A DNA stretch of 64,000 nucleotides from Sitta carolinensis. Lineage: Eukaryota; Chordata; Aves; Passeriformes; Sittidae. Where the stretch lies: positions 108,214,108 to 108,278,107 of the forward strand of contig CM063283.1 in the NCBI GenBank assembly GCA_032173965.1. Direction: 5' to 3'. A model generated the notes under the pieces. That model searched no databases. It saw nothing but the letters and a program-made list of their open reading frames with translations, and was not told the DNA's origin. Position numbers and translations under genes: made by a program. Below are positions 47,570 through 59,429 of the stretch, in pieces (the first letter of the stretch is position 1; each line of letters opens with the position of its first letter).

Positions 47570-48250
47570 CTGGAGGTAAGCCCTGGTGGGAAGGAGTCCT
47601 GCAGGTCACCAGCTAAGTATTTCAGCCCAGAGCAGATCTCTCATAAACCAGTTTTTGGAGATAAGCTTATCTAGACCCAACAGCTGAATTTAACCCTGAA
47701 CTCTTGATCTTGATTTTTAGCCTCTGCAAGCCAATAGGTTTCCTTGAAATTACACACACTAGATTTCAGCTCGCTACAATGGCTCCACCGCTCCCTTAAA
47801 AGAGACCTGCACGGCTGTGCATGACAGCATCATCCAGTAATGCCCTTGGTTTCACAGCCAGCCCTGTGAGTTAGACAGGCCCCCGGCCGGGCAAAGCCTT
47901 CAATTAATGACAGTGGGGCTCCAGCGGGAGAGGAGTCAGGATTTTACACTTCCAGTGATAACACATTTGAAGGTAATATTGCACAGGAGTGGATTATCGC
48001 CCCGGCACTTTGCTGCGTGGGTTTTTGGAAATTTGTTTTCATCGCATGGAAGCAGCTAGAAACGCTCTCTCTCGCTGCATGAAAAATGCACTTGGTAATG
48101 GTCTTGCTATTGCTGGACAAGCTGCCTGCGTTGGGGCTGTCAACACCATGACAGACTAGCCAGGAAGGGGCTCGCTAATCAGTTTTCCCGCATCAAACCA
48201 GCATCTGCTACATGTGATCAAGGAAATTGAGGAATCTCAATGTTTTTGCA
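47570..48250. other. CNE-like block
   Basis: A long repeat-free block. TTCAATTAATGACAG near 47900-47913 joins a homeodomain core to a TALE-type TGACAG (47908-47913). GATAACACATTTG, GGATTATCGCCCCGG, TTTTCATCGCATGG and CTCGCTAATCAG follow. CpGs persist throughout. A good enhancer candidate, by texture only. Confidence 0.42.
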
Positions 48251-48699
48251 ATATTGCTTAGTTGGCCATGAAATATGGGTGGGTCAGAGAGGGACGGCTT
48301 GTTTCTTCCTCACGAAGATAAAGCAACTTGAGGTAACGATGAAGCATTGCTGCACAATGAAGCCAGCTAATAGCGGTGCTCTGATGAGAGCAGGCACGCA
48401 GCAGCACCCCGGCAGGAGGGGAGGGGAGGGAGGCGTAAGCAGCTTTGCAACTAAGACATTATTAATATGCTTGAACTATAGAGGGCAGAAGGGATTTCTT
48501 TTCTCCTCTTTCACTCCAAAAGCAATATTCCGAAAATGTCTGGGTTCCCACATTAAGCCAAAAAAATTAAATTCTTAGAAGTTTAACCATGTGTTTTCTA
48601 GCTTGATTTTAATTCACTAGCACATGACAAGTCTTCCAAGTAAGGTGGCTGTCTAGAATCTGGCTGAGGAAGCCACTCTCCTGGCCAAGAGGTGGATAA

Positions 48700-48750
48700 A
48701 TGGTATTTAAACAATAAATAAAAATAAAAAATAAATTTAAAAAAAACGAG
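48700..48750. repeat. A-rich low-complexity tract
   Basis: Irregular AATAAA and AAATA words ending in a short A run. The several AATAAA hexamers here arise from composition. Confidence 0.7.
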
Positions 48751-49359
48751 CCAAATTCCCACTTCTGGAAGTCATTTGGGGCTGTAGTTGCCTACGTGAC
48801 TCCTGACAGTAGGGTCTGAGCTCTGCAGGCTCTCTGTCGCTTCTGAAAACGAACCTTTTTCATGTGCCTAAAGAGGTCTCTTAGCTCTCCCCTGTTTAAA
48901 TCTGTGACGTTTGCCACAGAACAAATAGCTCGCGGGGTCAGTGTGAAGTGGCATGGCTTCGCTGGGATTTACAGAGACAAAAGGCTCACAGCAGGTGAGG
49001 GCCAGGCCCTTCTGCCTCGAGGCAGGGCAGATATTCCCACTCCCACGCATGCCCCCAGCCCACCCCCTCCGCAAGGGCAGCACCCAGTTCACACGCAGCT
49101 TTTCCTGGCCAAAGCGCTTTCTCAGTTTTCTTTTGGCAAGACAGCCGTGGTAGCAAAGAGAGAGGAATTTGTTTCCTTCCTCCGCTCCCTCCCCGGCGTT
49201 TTTCCTAAGGGTAAAAACAAATAATCCCAGAGCCTGCCTATGCCTCCCCTTCCTCCCCATCCAGCCGGGCGCCGGGGGAGTCACTGCCCTGCCACGGTGG
49301 GGCTGGATGTAGGGGGAGTGCTCCCAAGGCTGGCACAGTGCAGCGTGGCTCAGAAGGGC

Positions 49360-49640
49360 AGGAACACTAGTTTTTGTGGCCTTTGTGAGATGTTCGACCA
49401 ACTGCAAGGCCTTTCAGTTGTGATCCACGGCAAAAAGTGCAAACCTGTTCCCGAGACCGAAGTGCATAAACCCTTTTTATGTAACAGCCCTGTGAAATAA
49501 GCGGCAGCCGGGGATTTATGCTGTCTTTGAAGTAAATTGCATCCCGGTGCACTATAGCATGAAAGTTAAGATTTACCATTCCCAGGACACTAAAGACCCC
49601 GGTGGAAGCCGGGGAATAAATAGCGCGGCGCTCTCCTCGC
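49360..49640. other. CNE-like block
   Basis: AT and CG words alternate: GTTCGACCAACTGC, GAGACCGAAGTGC, TTTGAAGTAAATTGC and AAGTTAAGATTTACC. The right edge (49600-49700) turns CpG-rich around AAATAGCGCGGCG. A small unmethylated element is possible. Confidence 0.38.
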
Positions 49641-49893
49641 TGCCTTCGCTGCGCGACTGGGCTCCGCAGACCTTCCTCCCCTCTCCGCCCCTGCTCCTAC
49701 TCGCATTGTGTCGGGGAAGCAAATTGGTCACATCTGCATCCGGCCAGGGAGGAACAAATGTGCTGGCTAGGCAGCAAGGCGCTTTCTGAGCGGGGATACC
49801 TCAAAGTGAAATGAAAGGCTGGCTATCAAAGGTAGAAAACAGAGCAGGGGATGAAAGGGATTCTTTGCTTAGCTTTGGTAAGGTTACTAGGTA

Positions 49894-49938
49894 TTAATAA
49901 AATAATAATAATAATAAAAAAAAAAAAAAAAAAAAAAA
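49894..49938. repeat. AAT microsatellite running into poly(A)
   Basis: About six AAT units followed by a run of more than 20 A. Likely polymorphic in length. It could be the A-rich tail of an old retrocopy, but no body is recognised. Confidence 0.9.
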
Positions 49939-50167
49939 GGCACAAGAAAACTGGGACATCCAGAGCAGCACGTTTTTTCCCCTCCCCTTTTCCTTTACTC
50001 ATCCCTCTGTCATCAGCGGAGGGGAGGGATCGGCGTCCCCCCATGCTGCGGCAAGGACTGTTTATCTTCACTCCTCAGGACGCTGCCATTAGCAGGGCTT
50101 CAATGTGTCGTGATGCTTCATCATTAGCTGGAGGTGCTTGATCTGGCTGGAGAATAAATGAGCCAAA

Positions 50168-50192
50168 CCCCCCCCCCCCCAAAAAAAAAAAA
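50168..50192 (+). repeat. Compound C13-A12 homopolymer
   Basis: Thirteen C (50168-50180) directly joined to twelve A (50181-50192). Slippage-prone, and a likely site of assembly error. Confidence 0.9.
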
Positions 50193-50416
50193 GAAACCCT
50201 CGCATTTCTTAACCAGCTGAGCAAATATTTTGAAATATTCCAGCTCTGCAATTTCAGCGGTCAGATAAAAACAAAGGGAGATCTGATACAAAAGAGCTGA
50301 ATTCTTCCATTTGCTCTCCAGCAACCCCACCGAAGTCAGCAGTGGTAATGGGGAATGTGGTCTGCACAGCAGGGAAGCACATGCCTAAGTCCCATGGAAA
50401 ATCCCTGTGGTCTTTA

Positions 50417-50447
50417 CAGTTAATCATGTCCAGTTAATCATGTCCAG
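50417..50447. repeat. 14-bp tandem duplication
   Basis: The unit CAGTTAATCATGTC occurs at 50417-50430 and 50431-50444, followed by CAG. Each copy carries a homeodomain-type TTAATCA. Confidence 0.9.
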
Positions 50448-50449
50448 AG

Positions 50450-51600
50450 GTGGACGAGTGCTCAGCTGATGTGCTGAATCATGACATACCGGCAATTACC
50501 CTAAATCAGAGCAGTATCTTCCAGTCCCAAAAGGCCCCATTACACTTCACCAGCTCCTGAAGGGAAAGCAAAAACCCCAAGAGGCAGGACAGCAGAGGAG
50601 GGAGGAAGAAACAGCCAGGTGTTCTCTACTGCCTCCCCAGTACTTTTCTAACCTCGTGAAAAGTTCTGGCAGCTCTTTAAATCCAGGCTGTGGAGATTTA
50701 CAGCTCCAGACCCTCCGGGCAGCTTGCTGCGTTTACTCTGGGTTCCTCCCAGCTGGCTGGCTCAAACCCCACAGACAAGATTTCACGGACAAGTTTCAAG
50801 GTTTCAGAGGCTGAAACTTATGGGCCAGGCAGTCTTTAGCCTCCTCCTTCACCCTGACTATAAATTTGCGTCTTCTCCTCCTCTGAGCAGCCTGGCCGCC
50901 TTTTCAGGTACTCCGCTGAAGCAAAGCCCTCTTGCCACACAAAAGAAGCTCTGACAGGACCAGTGTGGCTAGCGGGATGCTTTCCCATGCACACTGATGG
51001 ATATCCAGAAGAAGCTGGGAATAGCCTTACCCTTGCCCTGTGCCACTGCCAGCAGCTGGGGCAGCCACTGACCCTGGGTCCCAGGGTACCCCAGCTTCTG
51101 CTCGCCCGGCATCCATGAGGAAAAGGCCCTTGAGGAAGGATGCCCGTTAGCTGCAGTGTCTCTCCGGCTGGTCAGGCTCCCATGGCTGCTCTGGGAGAGC
51201 AGGGTTTGTCTGCCCAAGGACTGCAGCGCTCCCATCGCCCCCGGGCGTTTAATTCAGCAGGGTCTCCTGCTGCGCCGCTCTCTGATTGGAAGCGTTTCCC
51301 AGCACGCTGCATGCTAGGGAAAGAAAAATGCCCAAAATGGGGGGCTTTGTGGGGAGAAGACACAACGCTGGGGTGGGCGGATCGATGTCTGGGCAAAGGA
51401 AAAGGAGAGCCCTTCCCATGAGATATACACCGTCTCTAAAGGAGGTGTTCCTCTCCCAGGAACAGGTTTGGCATCCATTTACAGGACTAGAATATTATCA
51501 CACATTCAGATACAATCTAAGCCCTATTATTCATGTGCACAAGGGGAAAGGAAAGGCAAGAGGAGGGCCTGCATATTCTTTTTTAGGAGCCAAATACTAA
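50450..51600. other. Noncoding stretch, nothing specific seen
   Basis: Average to GC-rich sequence with several unsupported open frames and no repeat family. Confidence 0.5.
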
Positions 51601-51960
51601 TGTGCCCAGCACAGCAAAATTAACTCAAATACCATGATTATGCAGAAAAATATCTGCCAGAGAATGTCGTTTCACCAGTGACATCCTGCAGTTTTCCACC
51701 AGCCAGAGTTCGAGAGGTGGCGTAGTAACAGAGTACATCAGGGCAGGCATTTGACTGGAAGCATTAAATACCTCAGAAAGGTGAATGGCCAAGGTCTTCC
51801 CGATAATTAAAATGTGTGCAGTCTTCATAGACCAAGGAAAGGACAGAGCTATTGTTTAAACAGGTAATTAGAGCTCTATTTTAAGTAAACTCGAGGCGGT
51901 AACAAGCCCCCTCAGATGAGGAGAGCAGCACTCCTACTCCAGTTCCAGCGTGAGTAACTA
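51600..51960. other. CNE-like block
   Basis: AAAATTAACTC, CCCGATAATTAAAATG, ATTGTTTAAACAGG, GGTAATTAGAGC and TTTTAAGTAAAC cores in unique DNA. SOX/FOX-like and homeodomain words are close together at 51850-51890. Confidence 0.4.
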
Positions 51961-52792
51961 TAGCCCCCCCAGTCTGCTGCCAGACACAGCCACGGTGTTC
52001 CCAGCCCCACTCCCTGGTGACTGCGGCTGGTTGGGAAAAAAAATCCCATTTGATTTCACATTTTTCACTCCCTGTCTCCTTCCTTTTGCGTTCAGGTTCA
52101 GGAGAATTGGCTGAGCCACTTTTCTTTTATTTGAGCAGCAGCAGAGAAAAAAAAATGGGACCCAGTCAAGCCCCAAGGGAAGGGAGGAAATAGCGTGAGC
52201 CAGCTCTCTGTTCTCTCACACAGTCACACACACAGCCACTCTCCCCATCCACACAGGAACAGAGGGGCAGACATCTGGTGGAGCTGGCATACAGGCAAAA
52301 CCATCCACTCCTACCCCACAACCCAGCTCCATGAGATTATGAAGTCTCTTCATCAGCCAAATGTTGAGGAGTCCCAGAGATGTGCCATAATCTCTTTCTG
52401 GACAGCCAAGGCTGCACATTCTTCTGCTGGGGGGTCTGCACTGGAACTATGCAGGGAACGACCCAAAGCCTCCCTGTGCTAAGAATGGGGCCAGGAAGCT
52501 GCTCTCCCTCCACCCTGCCTCCTGCAAAGCACTAATCCCTGCCTCACCTCCCTCACGCTGCTGGCTTCTGATCAGGTTTCCACACTGGCTGGGGGAATTA
52601 CCAGCTTCTTATTAATCCCGTTGTATGCAAAGCTGAGGAAACAATCAGACCTGGGGAAAGTCAAGGAGGCGCCTTTGCACCAGCAACACAACCTTCCATA
52701 AAAATATGTAAGAGCTAGGCATCACTGATGAGGAAACAAGCATTCAAAGCTTGGCTTTGCTACCCACATTAGCTGGGTTGCTCTGATATGTC

Positions 52793-52834
52793 AAAAAAAC
52801 CCCAACAAACAAAACAAAACAAAACAAAAAAAAA
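52793..52834. repeat. CAAAA-type A-rich repeat
   Basis: About four CAAAA units and a flanking A run. Short microsatellite. Confidence 0.85.
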
Positions 52835-53269
52835 TCTAAACCAAAACACTTCAAGCTGCCAAGGGCTTTGGGAACAGCAGGGTGAGGGCACCTGCTCTGA
52901 CACAGCACAGGGTGAGGAAAACCCCCAGGAAGGCAAAGAGCAGGTGACATCTGAGAACAGCCCACAAGGGTGTACTGGCCATAGCCACAAGCTTATACCC
53001 TGGTTTGTCTGCAGCCCAGGTTCTGAATGTTGCATACCCTTCGTGAGTTTTGCATGGGAAACCCATGCAGCATTTTTGCTTTGTATTTTGCTCCAGACTA
53101 TTGCTCCAGAGGAGAAGACTGGTACCAAAAAGTGTGGAAAGATCAGCCTGTTTTGAACGTTGCATTTCTCACACCTTTGGGAGTAGAGCTGGGAGACAAG
53201 GCACAGCACAATGAAGGACATCCTTACCCCTTAAACAAGTCACCACACTCAGAGTCACCTCTTTGACAC

Positions 53270-53990
53270 TCAAGGAGGGTTTTGACCAGTTCCCCGTAGT
53301 AAATTTACTTGCTTATGTCTTTTCATAAATGCCAGGTTAACTTATAATGACAATACCTGCAACATGCAGAAATCTTTCTCTTTTTCATACCATACGTATC
53401 TTGACAAAACTTCAGTACCTTTGTAAACTTCCTATAAATCATTATTACCATGTCCAGCAAAATAACTACTCTAATTTGTGCCCCTCTTTTGTAAAAGATA
53501 TATGTTAGGGACCATACCGGAGTTATGTCTGGATAAGAAATCTAGGGTCCAGAAAGGTATTAAAACTTCAAACAGGCCTAGGGACCAGACATACATGAAG
53601 GCCTCCAGAGGGACATTACAAATTAAAGCAGTATGGCTATTGACTGCTCTATCCCAATACAAAGTAAGTACAACCAAAATGCAATCAGTACAGGTTTTTT
53701 CCATTTTCCTTGAGAGTGTGGGAAAGGGATGAGTGAGAGTGTCATTGCTGGTTTCGGCTGCCCACACAGTGCTGCATGAGCTACAAAGATAATCTCTGTA
53801 TCTTGTCTTGGGATATCAGGAGGTTTTGTTGCAGCCCCAGTTCCTGGAGTCTTGATAATGTGAAACTTGCTGCTCCTCGGCTTCTCTAGCCTTACTTCTT
53901 TGGAGAAAGCTATTAAAATGTTAATGATGGAGGGAAAGCAGGGGGAATACTCATCTGCGTGGTCTTTTAAGAGCAATTAAGGTCAGTTTT
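53270..53990. other. CNE-like region
   Basis: Long AT-rich unique stretch: AGTAAATTTACTTGC near 53298 (a near-palindrome around TAAATTTA), CTTATAATGACAATACC, ATAAATCATTATTACC, TTAAAATGTTAATGATGG near 53909 and GCAATTAAGG. No transposon or exon. The 53930-53990 end lies 200 bp from the next CpG island. Confidence 0.37.
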
Positions 53991-54189
53991 ACTGTCCTCC
54001 ATGCCCAGAAGGGCTCAGCACTGCTCCCCAGGGCTGTCGTTCCGGGTGCTGGCAGGACCCATGATATCGGATGGAGCCCACAGCGCTCCGGCTGCTCCCA
54101 TACAAGGAGCAGGAGAGGATGCAAGGTTAGCCCAGGTCTGGATGAAATTTTCCCTCCTGACTGCTTGACTAAAACAACCCTTCAGGAGC

Positions 54190-54960
54190 TGTCTTGTAGC
54201 TGTCGGTGCCTGCAGCTGAGAGTGTCTGCGGCGGTCGGGGGTCTCACCCCGAGCCCGGGGAAACCGCGGGCGGAGCACATGGGCGGAGGGCAGATGAGTT
54301 TCATGTGACTGGGTTGCATCACTCGAGCATCTCGCTGCTCTGCCCCAGCATGGCCGGGCAAACCCTGGGCTTTTCCCAAGAGAGGGTCCGGCTTTGGCAG
54401 CATCGAGCAAAACAGCTCCATCCCCTGACCTCCACCATGGTCTGACTTTTAAACACTCAGAGCACAGCCGCCCCGATGACTCATACTGCGAAACTGGGGC
54501 TTTTACTTCCTTTTTTTTATTTTTTGTAAGTAGGAGCGCCGCTTCATCAGTCAATTACTTGAAGAGCCGCTCTAATTTGGCACCCAATTGTTTCCCCAGC
54601 TGCCGCTGCGTCTGATCTTCGCTGTGGGCGGCAGGAGCAGGCTGCCTGCGCAAGGGAAAGAGCCCGTGCGCCCAAGGGAGGAGGAGGAGAAGGAGGAGGA
54701 GGAGGCGGCAGCAGCCGCAGCGGCAGGGAGGGCCACTCTGCCTGGCTGAACAGCCCCGCGCCCGCAGAACAGCAGCACTAAAAATGCAGGCATTAAAAAT
54801 ATCTCGGGGTCACAGGTGATTGCTGGATAATAAAAATTACTTCGGGAGGCGGCAGTAGGAGGGACAGATCCTGGCGGCAGGGGAGCAGCCTGCCAAGGCT
54901 GGCCCGGCCACAGCGGCTCGCTGCGAGCCACGACCGCAGCCGCCGCGGCTCTGTAATGAA
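54190..54960. promoter_or_regulatory. Orphan CpG island
   Basis: CpG is dense at 54220-54300, 54600-54780 and 54840-54955, with a less dense middle. A perfect AP-1 site TGACTCA lies at 54477-54483 in that middle. A GGA/GCA trinucleotide tract (54676-54729) sits in the island. The right shoulder is AT-rich (GTAATGAATGTGATGTG, TTTTAAATCGC). No coding exon is seen. Likely a promoter of an unannotated or untranslated exon, or a poised element. Confidence 0.68.
54676..54729 (+). repeat. GGA/GCA trinucleotide tract
   Basis: About ten GGA-type units, then GCA/GCC-type units. Purine-rich and in a CpG island. In a coding frame it would give homopolymeric residues, but there is no supporting gene. Confidence 0.85.
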
Positions 54961-54969
54961 TGTGATGTG

Positions 54970-57430
54970 ACATTTATGGCTTTTTCCACTGTGGATTTTA
55001 AATCGCTTCACAAAGGTTGCTTAATAGCACTGTCCTCTTCTTCTCTTCCTATCTCTCCCCTCGTCCTATATAATATAAAAAATAAGTGACTTGCCTCCCA
55101 TCATGTGAGAATTCAGCGGCTGAGCCAGCAGCAGAGCACAAGCACCCGACCTACGTCTCCTGCCCTTTAGGCCCTACAAGCACTCCCTTTTTTCCAAGAA
55201 ATCCAAGAATAGGATCTCTACTGCCACAGCTGTTTTTAAGTCAGCGAGGATTTTTTCCTGAAGAAGAGGAAGCTAGCTTTCAGCGAGGAGCCTTGATTAA
55301 AACTGCACAGCCTCCCAGGCACTGCAAGGGGCTGCGGGTGCTGCGGTGAGGGAAACGGGTGCACTGCTCCCCGCTCCAGGATGGAGGTACCCAGGAGCAA
55401 GCAGAGGTGAGGCTGAAGCCAGATACGTGTCCCCAAGCTGTAGCTCCTCTTTCACTCTTCTAGCACAAGCATTTCCATATTCTGTGGCACGGATGCACAC
55501 ACATGCAAACGCCTGTCTCAGCCTGCACTGCTGCCATCGAACCGCTCCTCCAGCTGCACCCGAAGGCAGGCAGAGAGCATTCCCTGCCGGCACGGCCCCC
55601 AGCTGTGCTCCTGCCCCTCTGTTTTACCGCTGGGGCCTGTTCGAATTGAGACATACCAGCGGTTCCAAGAGCAAAGAAGCGGCACACTCGTTTTGGAGAA
55701 AGCCCATCTGTGCTGTGTGCAGCACAAGAAGAGATGCTTGTGGATGAAAAGGCTGCAGCAGGAAAGCAGAGGATGGATAAAATATTCCTGCCCTTTTCTG
55801 TCCCATCCAATTCTTGGACTATGCAAGTTTTTTATCATGTTCTTACAGTTTGTAAACTGACTCATGGTGCATGGGGGTCTTTTGCTTCTTGGTGGGAAAA
55901 TTAGGATTATTCAAGGTATGCACATGCAGATGTGCACTCACACAAGCATGTACACATACACACAAACACACTGGTGCTGCCTATAGCAATGCATCAGGCT
56001 CTCAGAAGTCATTCCTTCAAGTTTGCTCCACCAAGCTGGACCTTTCCTCTTTATCAGGACGTTGCTGAAACAGCCAGCATCTGGCAGCAGACAAGCCATT
56101 GCACCTCAGTCACAGAGCTCTACAGGAGCTCTAGGTGAACCTCCTGAAGTCCTGGATCTGCTTCTGCAGCTGTGAGACCTGAGATTTGGGACTTGGTTTG
56201 ACATGCTCACGGCAGCTTCTGCTTGAAGGCACTTGTGCTCACCATCAAGCAGCCATCTCCCGAGGGCATGTGGCTCCCTGCCAGAGGGGAGGAGACACAG
56301 AGCCACACCTCTGGGGCTGGGTCACTCTCCACCCGGCCAGGAGAGAGAGTCCCAGCCAGACGGAGACAGGAGAAAGCACTACCAAGTTGTTGGCCAACTT
56401 AGGATGTGATGTTGGCTTCACAGGAAGCTACTTGGCTGCCTCTCCCTGAATCAAGATTCAGTGATGCCAGGAGACAGGCACAGCGGGGAAACTGAAAGCA
56501 AAAAATGGCAGAGTGGATGGCAACTTGACATTAATTCATTTTTACCATATGTCTGACTATTCATTACACTCCACCATTCTGTTCTACAAGACTCCTGGGG
56601 GTCTTCCATGCCATTTTATGGCTAGTGAGGTTCCTCTACACTGGCAGCACGGCATCACCACACACGCCCTGGCTAATGGCTCACAAGGTCCTGCAGTGGG
56701 AGCAGCCCCATTACCGGCAGCCCCTGGCACCAATGTGCTCTGGCACTCTCAGCCCATCCTCAGCACACCAGGGACCTGCCAGGTCACCTGGCACTGAGGC
56801 CTGTCCCCCAGGAGCACACACAGGCAGGTGACACCTGCTACAAACATGCTGTGGCACCTGCTGAGAGACCCGCGCTGGGAAGCGATGGGGTTTTTTTATG
56901 GATTTGCAAATTATTCTGTATTTCTCTGCGGTCTCCCTCTGGAGTGCGTTCCTGGCATGGGACCAAGCCCCGGCTCCAGCAGCAAGTGTGACTCATCCTG
57001 GCAGGCAGCAGCCCAGGAGGGGGAGGATCACCCAGGCTGGGAAGCTAGCACTATGGCTTTGCTGTGTGCTCTGTCTGCAGTGGCAGCAGCAGCTGTTTCT
57101 CCTCGTAGGTGGGAAGGCTGAATTAGTGGCCCCCTTGCCTGGATCCAGCTGTCCAGCCCCTGGTACGCTGCCCTGGCCTCTCACCCCGGCTCCTGTCACA
57201 CGCACAAGAAGTAGCAGTGAGCTGCCTGCTCTCTGCCTGCACTCTGCCTGCACTCTGCTGTGCCCCCCAGGCTGAGCTCCTGTCCACAGAACGAGCAAAC
57301 CCCAGTCTCCTTCAGACTGAAAGACCCTGGACCAGCTCCATGTGAGCCAGCCCCTCTGAGGGACTTCAAGGAGCACCAGAGGGCATTCTGCACAGGGAGG
57401 TGCAGGGGTCTCTCTAGATGTCAATAAGGA
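54970..57430. other. Noncoding stretch with a CA-rich patch
   Basis: 54970-55085 is AT-rich and may belong to the island shoulder. 55921-55972 is CA-rich and degenerate. 57232-57259 holds an 11-bp TCTGCCTGCAC tandem duplication. Open frames are unsupported. Confidence 0.5.
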
Positions 57431-57570
57431 AGGCACAACAGCAGGTAGCGTAATAATAAAATTGCTTTATTAATAACATAATAAGAGGAATGCAAAATAA
57501 TTCTTATGTCCCTTCAGATGTTGGAACCCCATTTATGAGCTGTATTAGATGGTTTCCAGATGAATTGCCA
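57430..57570. other. Small CNE-like block
   Basis: GCGTAATAATAAAATTGC is followed by the palindrome TTATTAATAA (57477-57486) and GCAAAATAATTC. Dense homeodomain-type words in 60 bp. Confidence 0.37.
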
Positions 57571-58950
57571 CAGCTATCATCGTTGAGGTAATGGGTCTCC
57601 CTCCTGTGCCATAGTGCCTTTAATCTCCTGTGACAAACAAAATCCACTTTCTTTTTCTGACAGGTGGGGAGGTTCTCTCCTTAGGGATGTTCCCCAGAGC
57701 ACAACACCAACAGCATGAGGCATCTCATCATGTTCTCTCGTACTGCTGTCTACATGGTTGCAGCCTGCCCAGTACAGGCCCCTGTAGTGCAGACATGGTT
57801 TGCCCAGTGTCACTAATAAATGTCTGCCACAAGGCTCCCAACAGGGAGAAAACCCTTATTTTTCTTTCTGTCAGACACGTCCTTTTCCTCTTAAGTTTTT
57901 GTGCTTGTTACTGACCACAGACTGAAGACCAATCAATGGAGCTGTTGTCATTGCTTCCCCCAAGGGGACGTGCAATTAAAATCATCCATGTTGCTTTGCC
58001 TAAAGCACAGGGGCAAACTCTGCCTTCACAAACAGTTTTATTTCATCCCTTAAGTCAAAGCATCAGAATCCACTTACAGAAAGGCTTCAGGTCCCACATG
58101 TAGTACATGTAGATGATCAAAATTTACTTTAACATGCTGTTTTTCTTTTAAGGGGTACCAGGTGGATGTACTTGCAGAGGTCAAGCATGGACTCAGTACA
58201 GCAGTGCACACAGATACACACATTTCCTGGAGCACCCTGGGGATACTCAGATTGTATTTGATGTGGATGACCATTCACTGACAACTTTATCAAGGCAATC
58301 AAGACTTCTTGCGTCTGCTTCCTTTGACTTCAGGGACTAAACACAGCTCCTCTCAGTCTGGCAATCCTTGAACTTGGAGAAGAGCACCCCAGCAGCTGTG
58401 TGGGAAGAAGTGCTAGAGTCTGTATGGGGAGATCTGACTCCCCGTTGTATGGCTGTAAGATTTTCAAAGCCCAAAACATACATGCTCAAGTGAATAACTG
58501 GTGCTTCTGTCCATCCCTACAGCAACTCAGTAACCTCACCTGGAAAACTTTTCATCTCCTCCTTCCACTCTGCTGAAGTGTCTGCAATCCTTCGTGGCCA
58601 GTTTTCCAAACAGTTGGTGTCCTGCTGCAGAGTGCTTTTATTTGAGATCCTCATTCTGTCCCAAAGCAGGAACTGGAGCAGGACAGAGGGCAGAGAAATA
58701 TTTAAATGCAGCATTGATGTCATGGTCTCACATGCAGACTTCCATGGCATTAGGGCAATCTCCAGAAAAGGGGGAAAAGGTTACAGTTATTTCCAATATA
58801 CTTCCTTAAGTTTACCTGGGAACCCAGAGGCAGACTTCCCCTTGTGCTGAGTTCGATTTTTGCAATATCGTCTCCACGCCAGAACGGCTTTTTCTGCGTC
58901 AGGAAAGGAAGAGTCCCTGTTGAATGTCTTTTGCATTCATATCCCGTGCA
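57570..58950. other. Noncoding stretch, nothing specific seen
   Basis: Average composition, no repeat family and no exon. Short open frames only. Confidence 0.5.
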
Positions 58951-58975
58951 GCTCCTTGTGGCTCCTTGTGGCTCC
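58951..58975. repeat. 10-bp tandem duplication
   Basis: GCTCCTTGTG occurs twice and is followed by GCTCC, at the edge of a CpG-rich pocket. Confidence 0.85.
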
Positions 58976-59180
58976 CGACAGCCGGCAGCCCTTCGGGCAG
59001 CGTGCCAGCGGTGGGAGCCAGCAGCGCTTCCTGAGGGAGCCGGGAAATCACCGCTGCGGCTTGCGGGGCTGCGCGGGTGGCAGCGGGATGGGAGCTGCCC
59101 AGGGAGGGATTCACCGACCCAGCGCTCTCCCTCTTCCAGGTCGCAAAGTGTTCGCCAGCAGCCTGCAACCACGGCGCGTT
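58975..59180. promoter_or_regulatory. Small CpG-rich pocket
   Basis: CpGs are frequent for about 200 bp, then the DNA turns AT-rich at GTTTGTTAATTTAATG (59178). It is short for a CpG island. A pyrimidine tract ending CAG near 59140 resembles a splice acceptor, but no exon follows. Confidence 0.4.
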
Positions 59181-59420
59181 TGTTAATTTAATGAATGAGT
59201 TTCACCAAGAGGCGCTGTGAAAATTCCACATCTAAATCAGTATTTGTGTTCATATTGGCACGTTTCCTAAGGAACCTGAGATCATTTGCGTTCTTTTATT
59301 GGCTGCCTGCTATAGCTAATTAACAATACAAATTGCCATAGAGCAATCCCAAATTCAGTTTTTGGAAAGGCACCCCATTTTTGTCCCTGACATTACAGGA
59401 TATCAAATCACATACACAAC
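59170..59420. other. CNE-like block
   Basis: GTTAATTTAATGAATG, TTTTATTGGC and AGCTAATTAAC (59314-59324) cores in unique DNA. The AGCTAATTAAC word also occurs at 40552-40562. Confidence 0.37.
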
Positions 59421-59429
59421 ATAATGTGA

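Noticed and set aside
47840..47960. MIR-like words (CCCTGTGAGTTAGACAGG, GAGTCAGGATTTTACAC)
   Set aside because: Too few words in order to separate from chance. The region fits a CNE-like block better.
59125..59180. Pyrimidine tract plus CAG as a splice acceptor
   Set aside because: Such words are common in 64 kb. No conserved coding frame or donor follows, so no exon is called.
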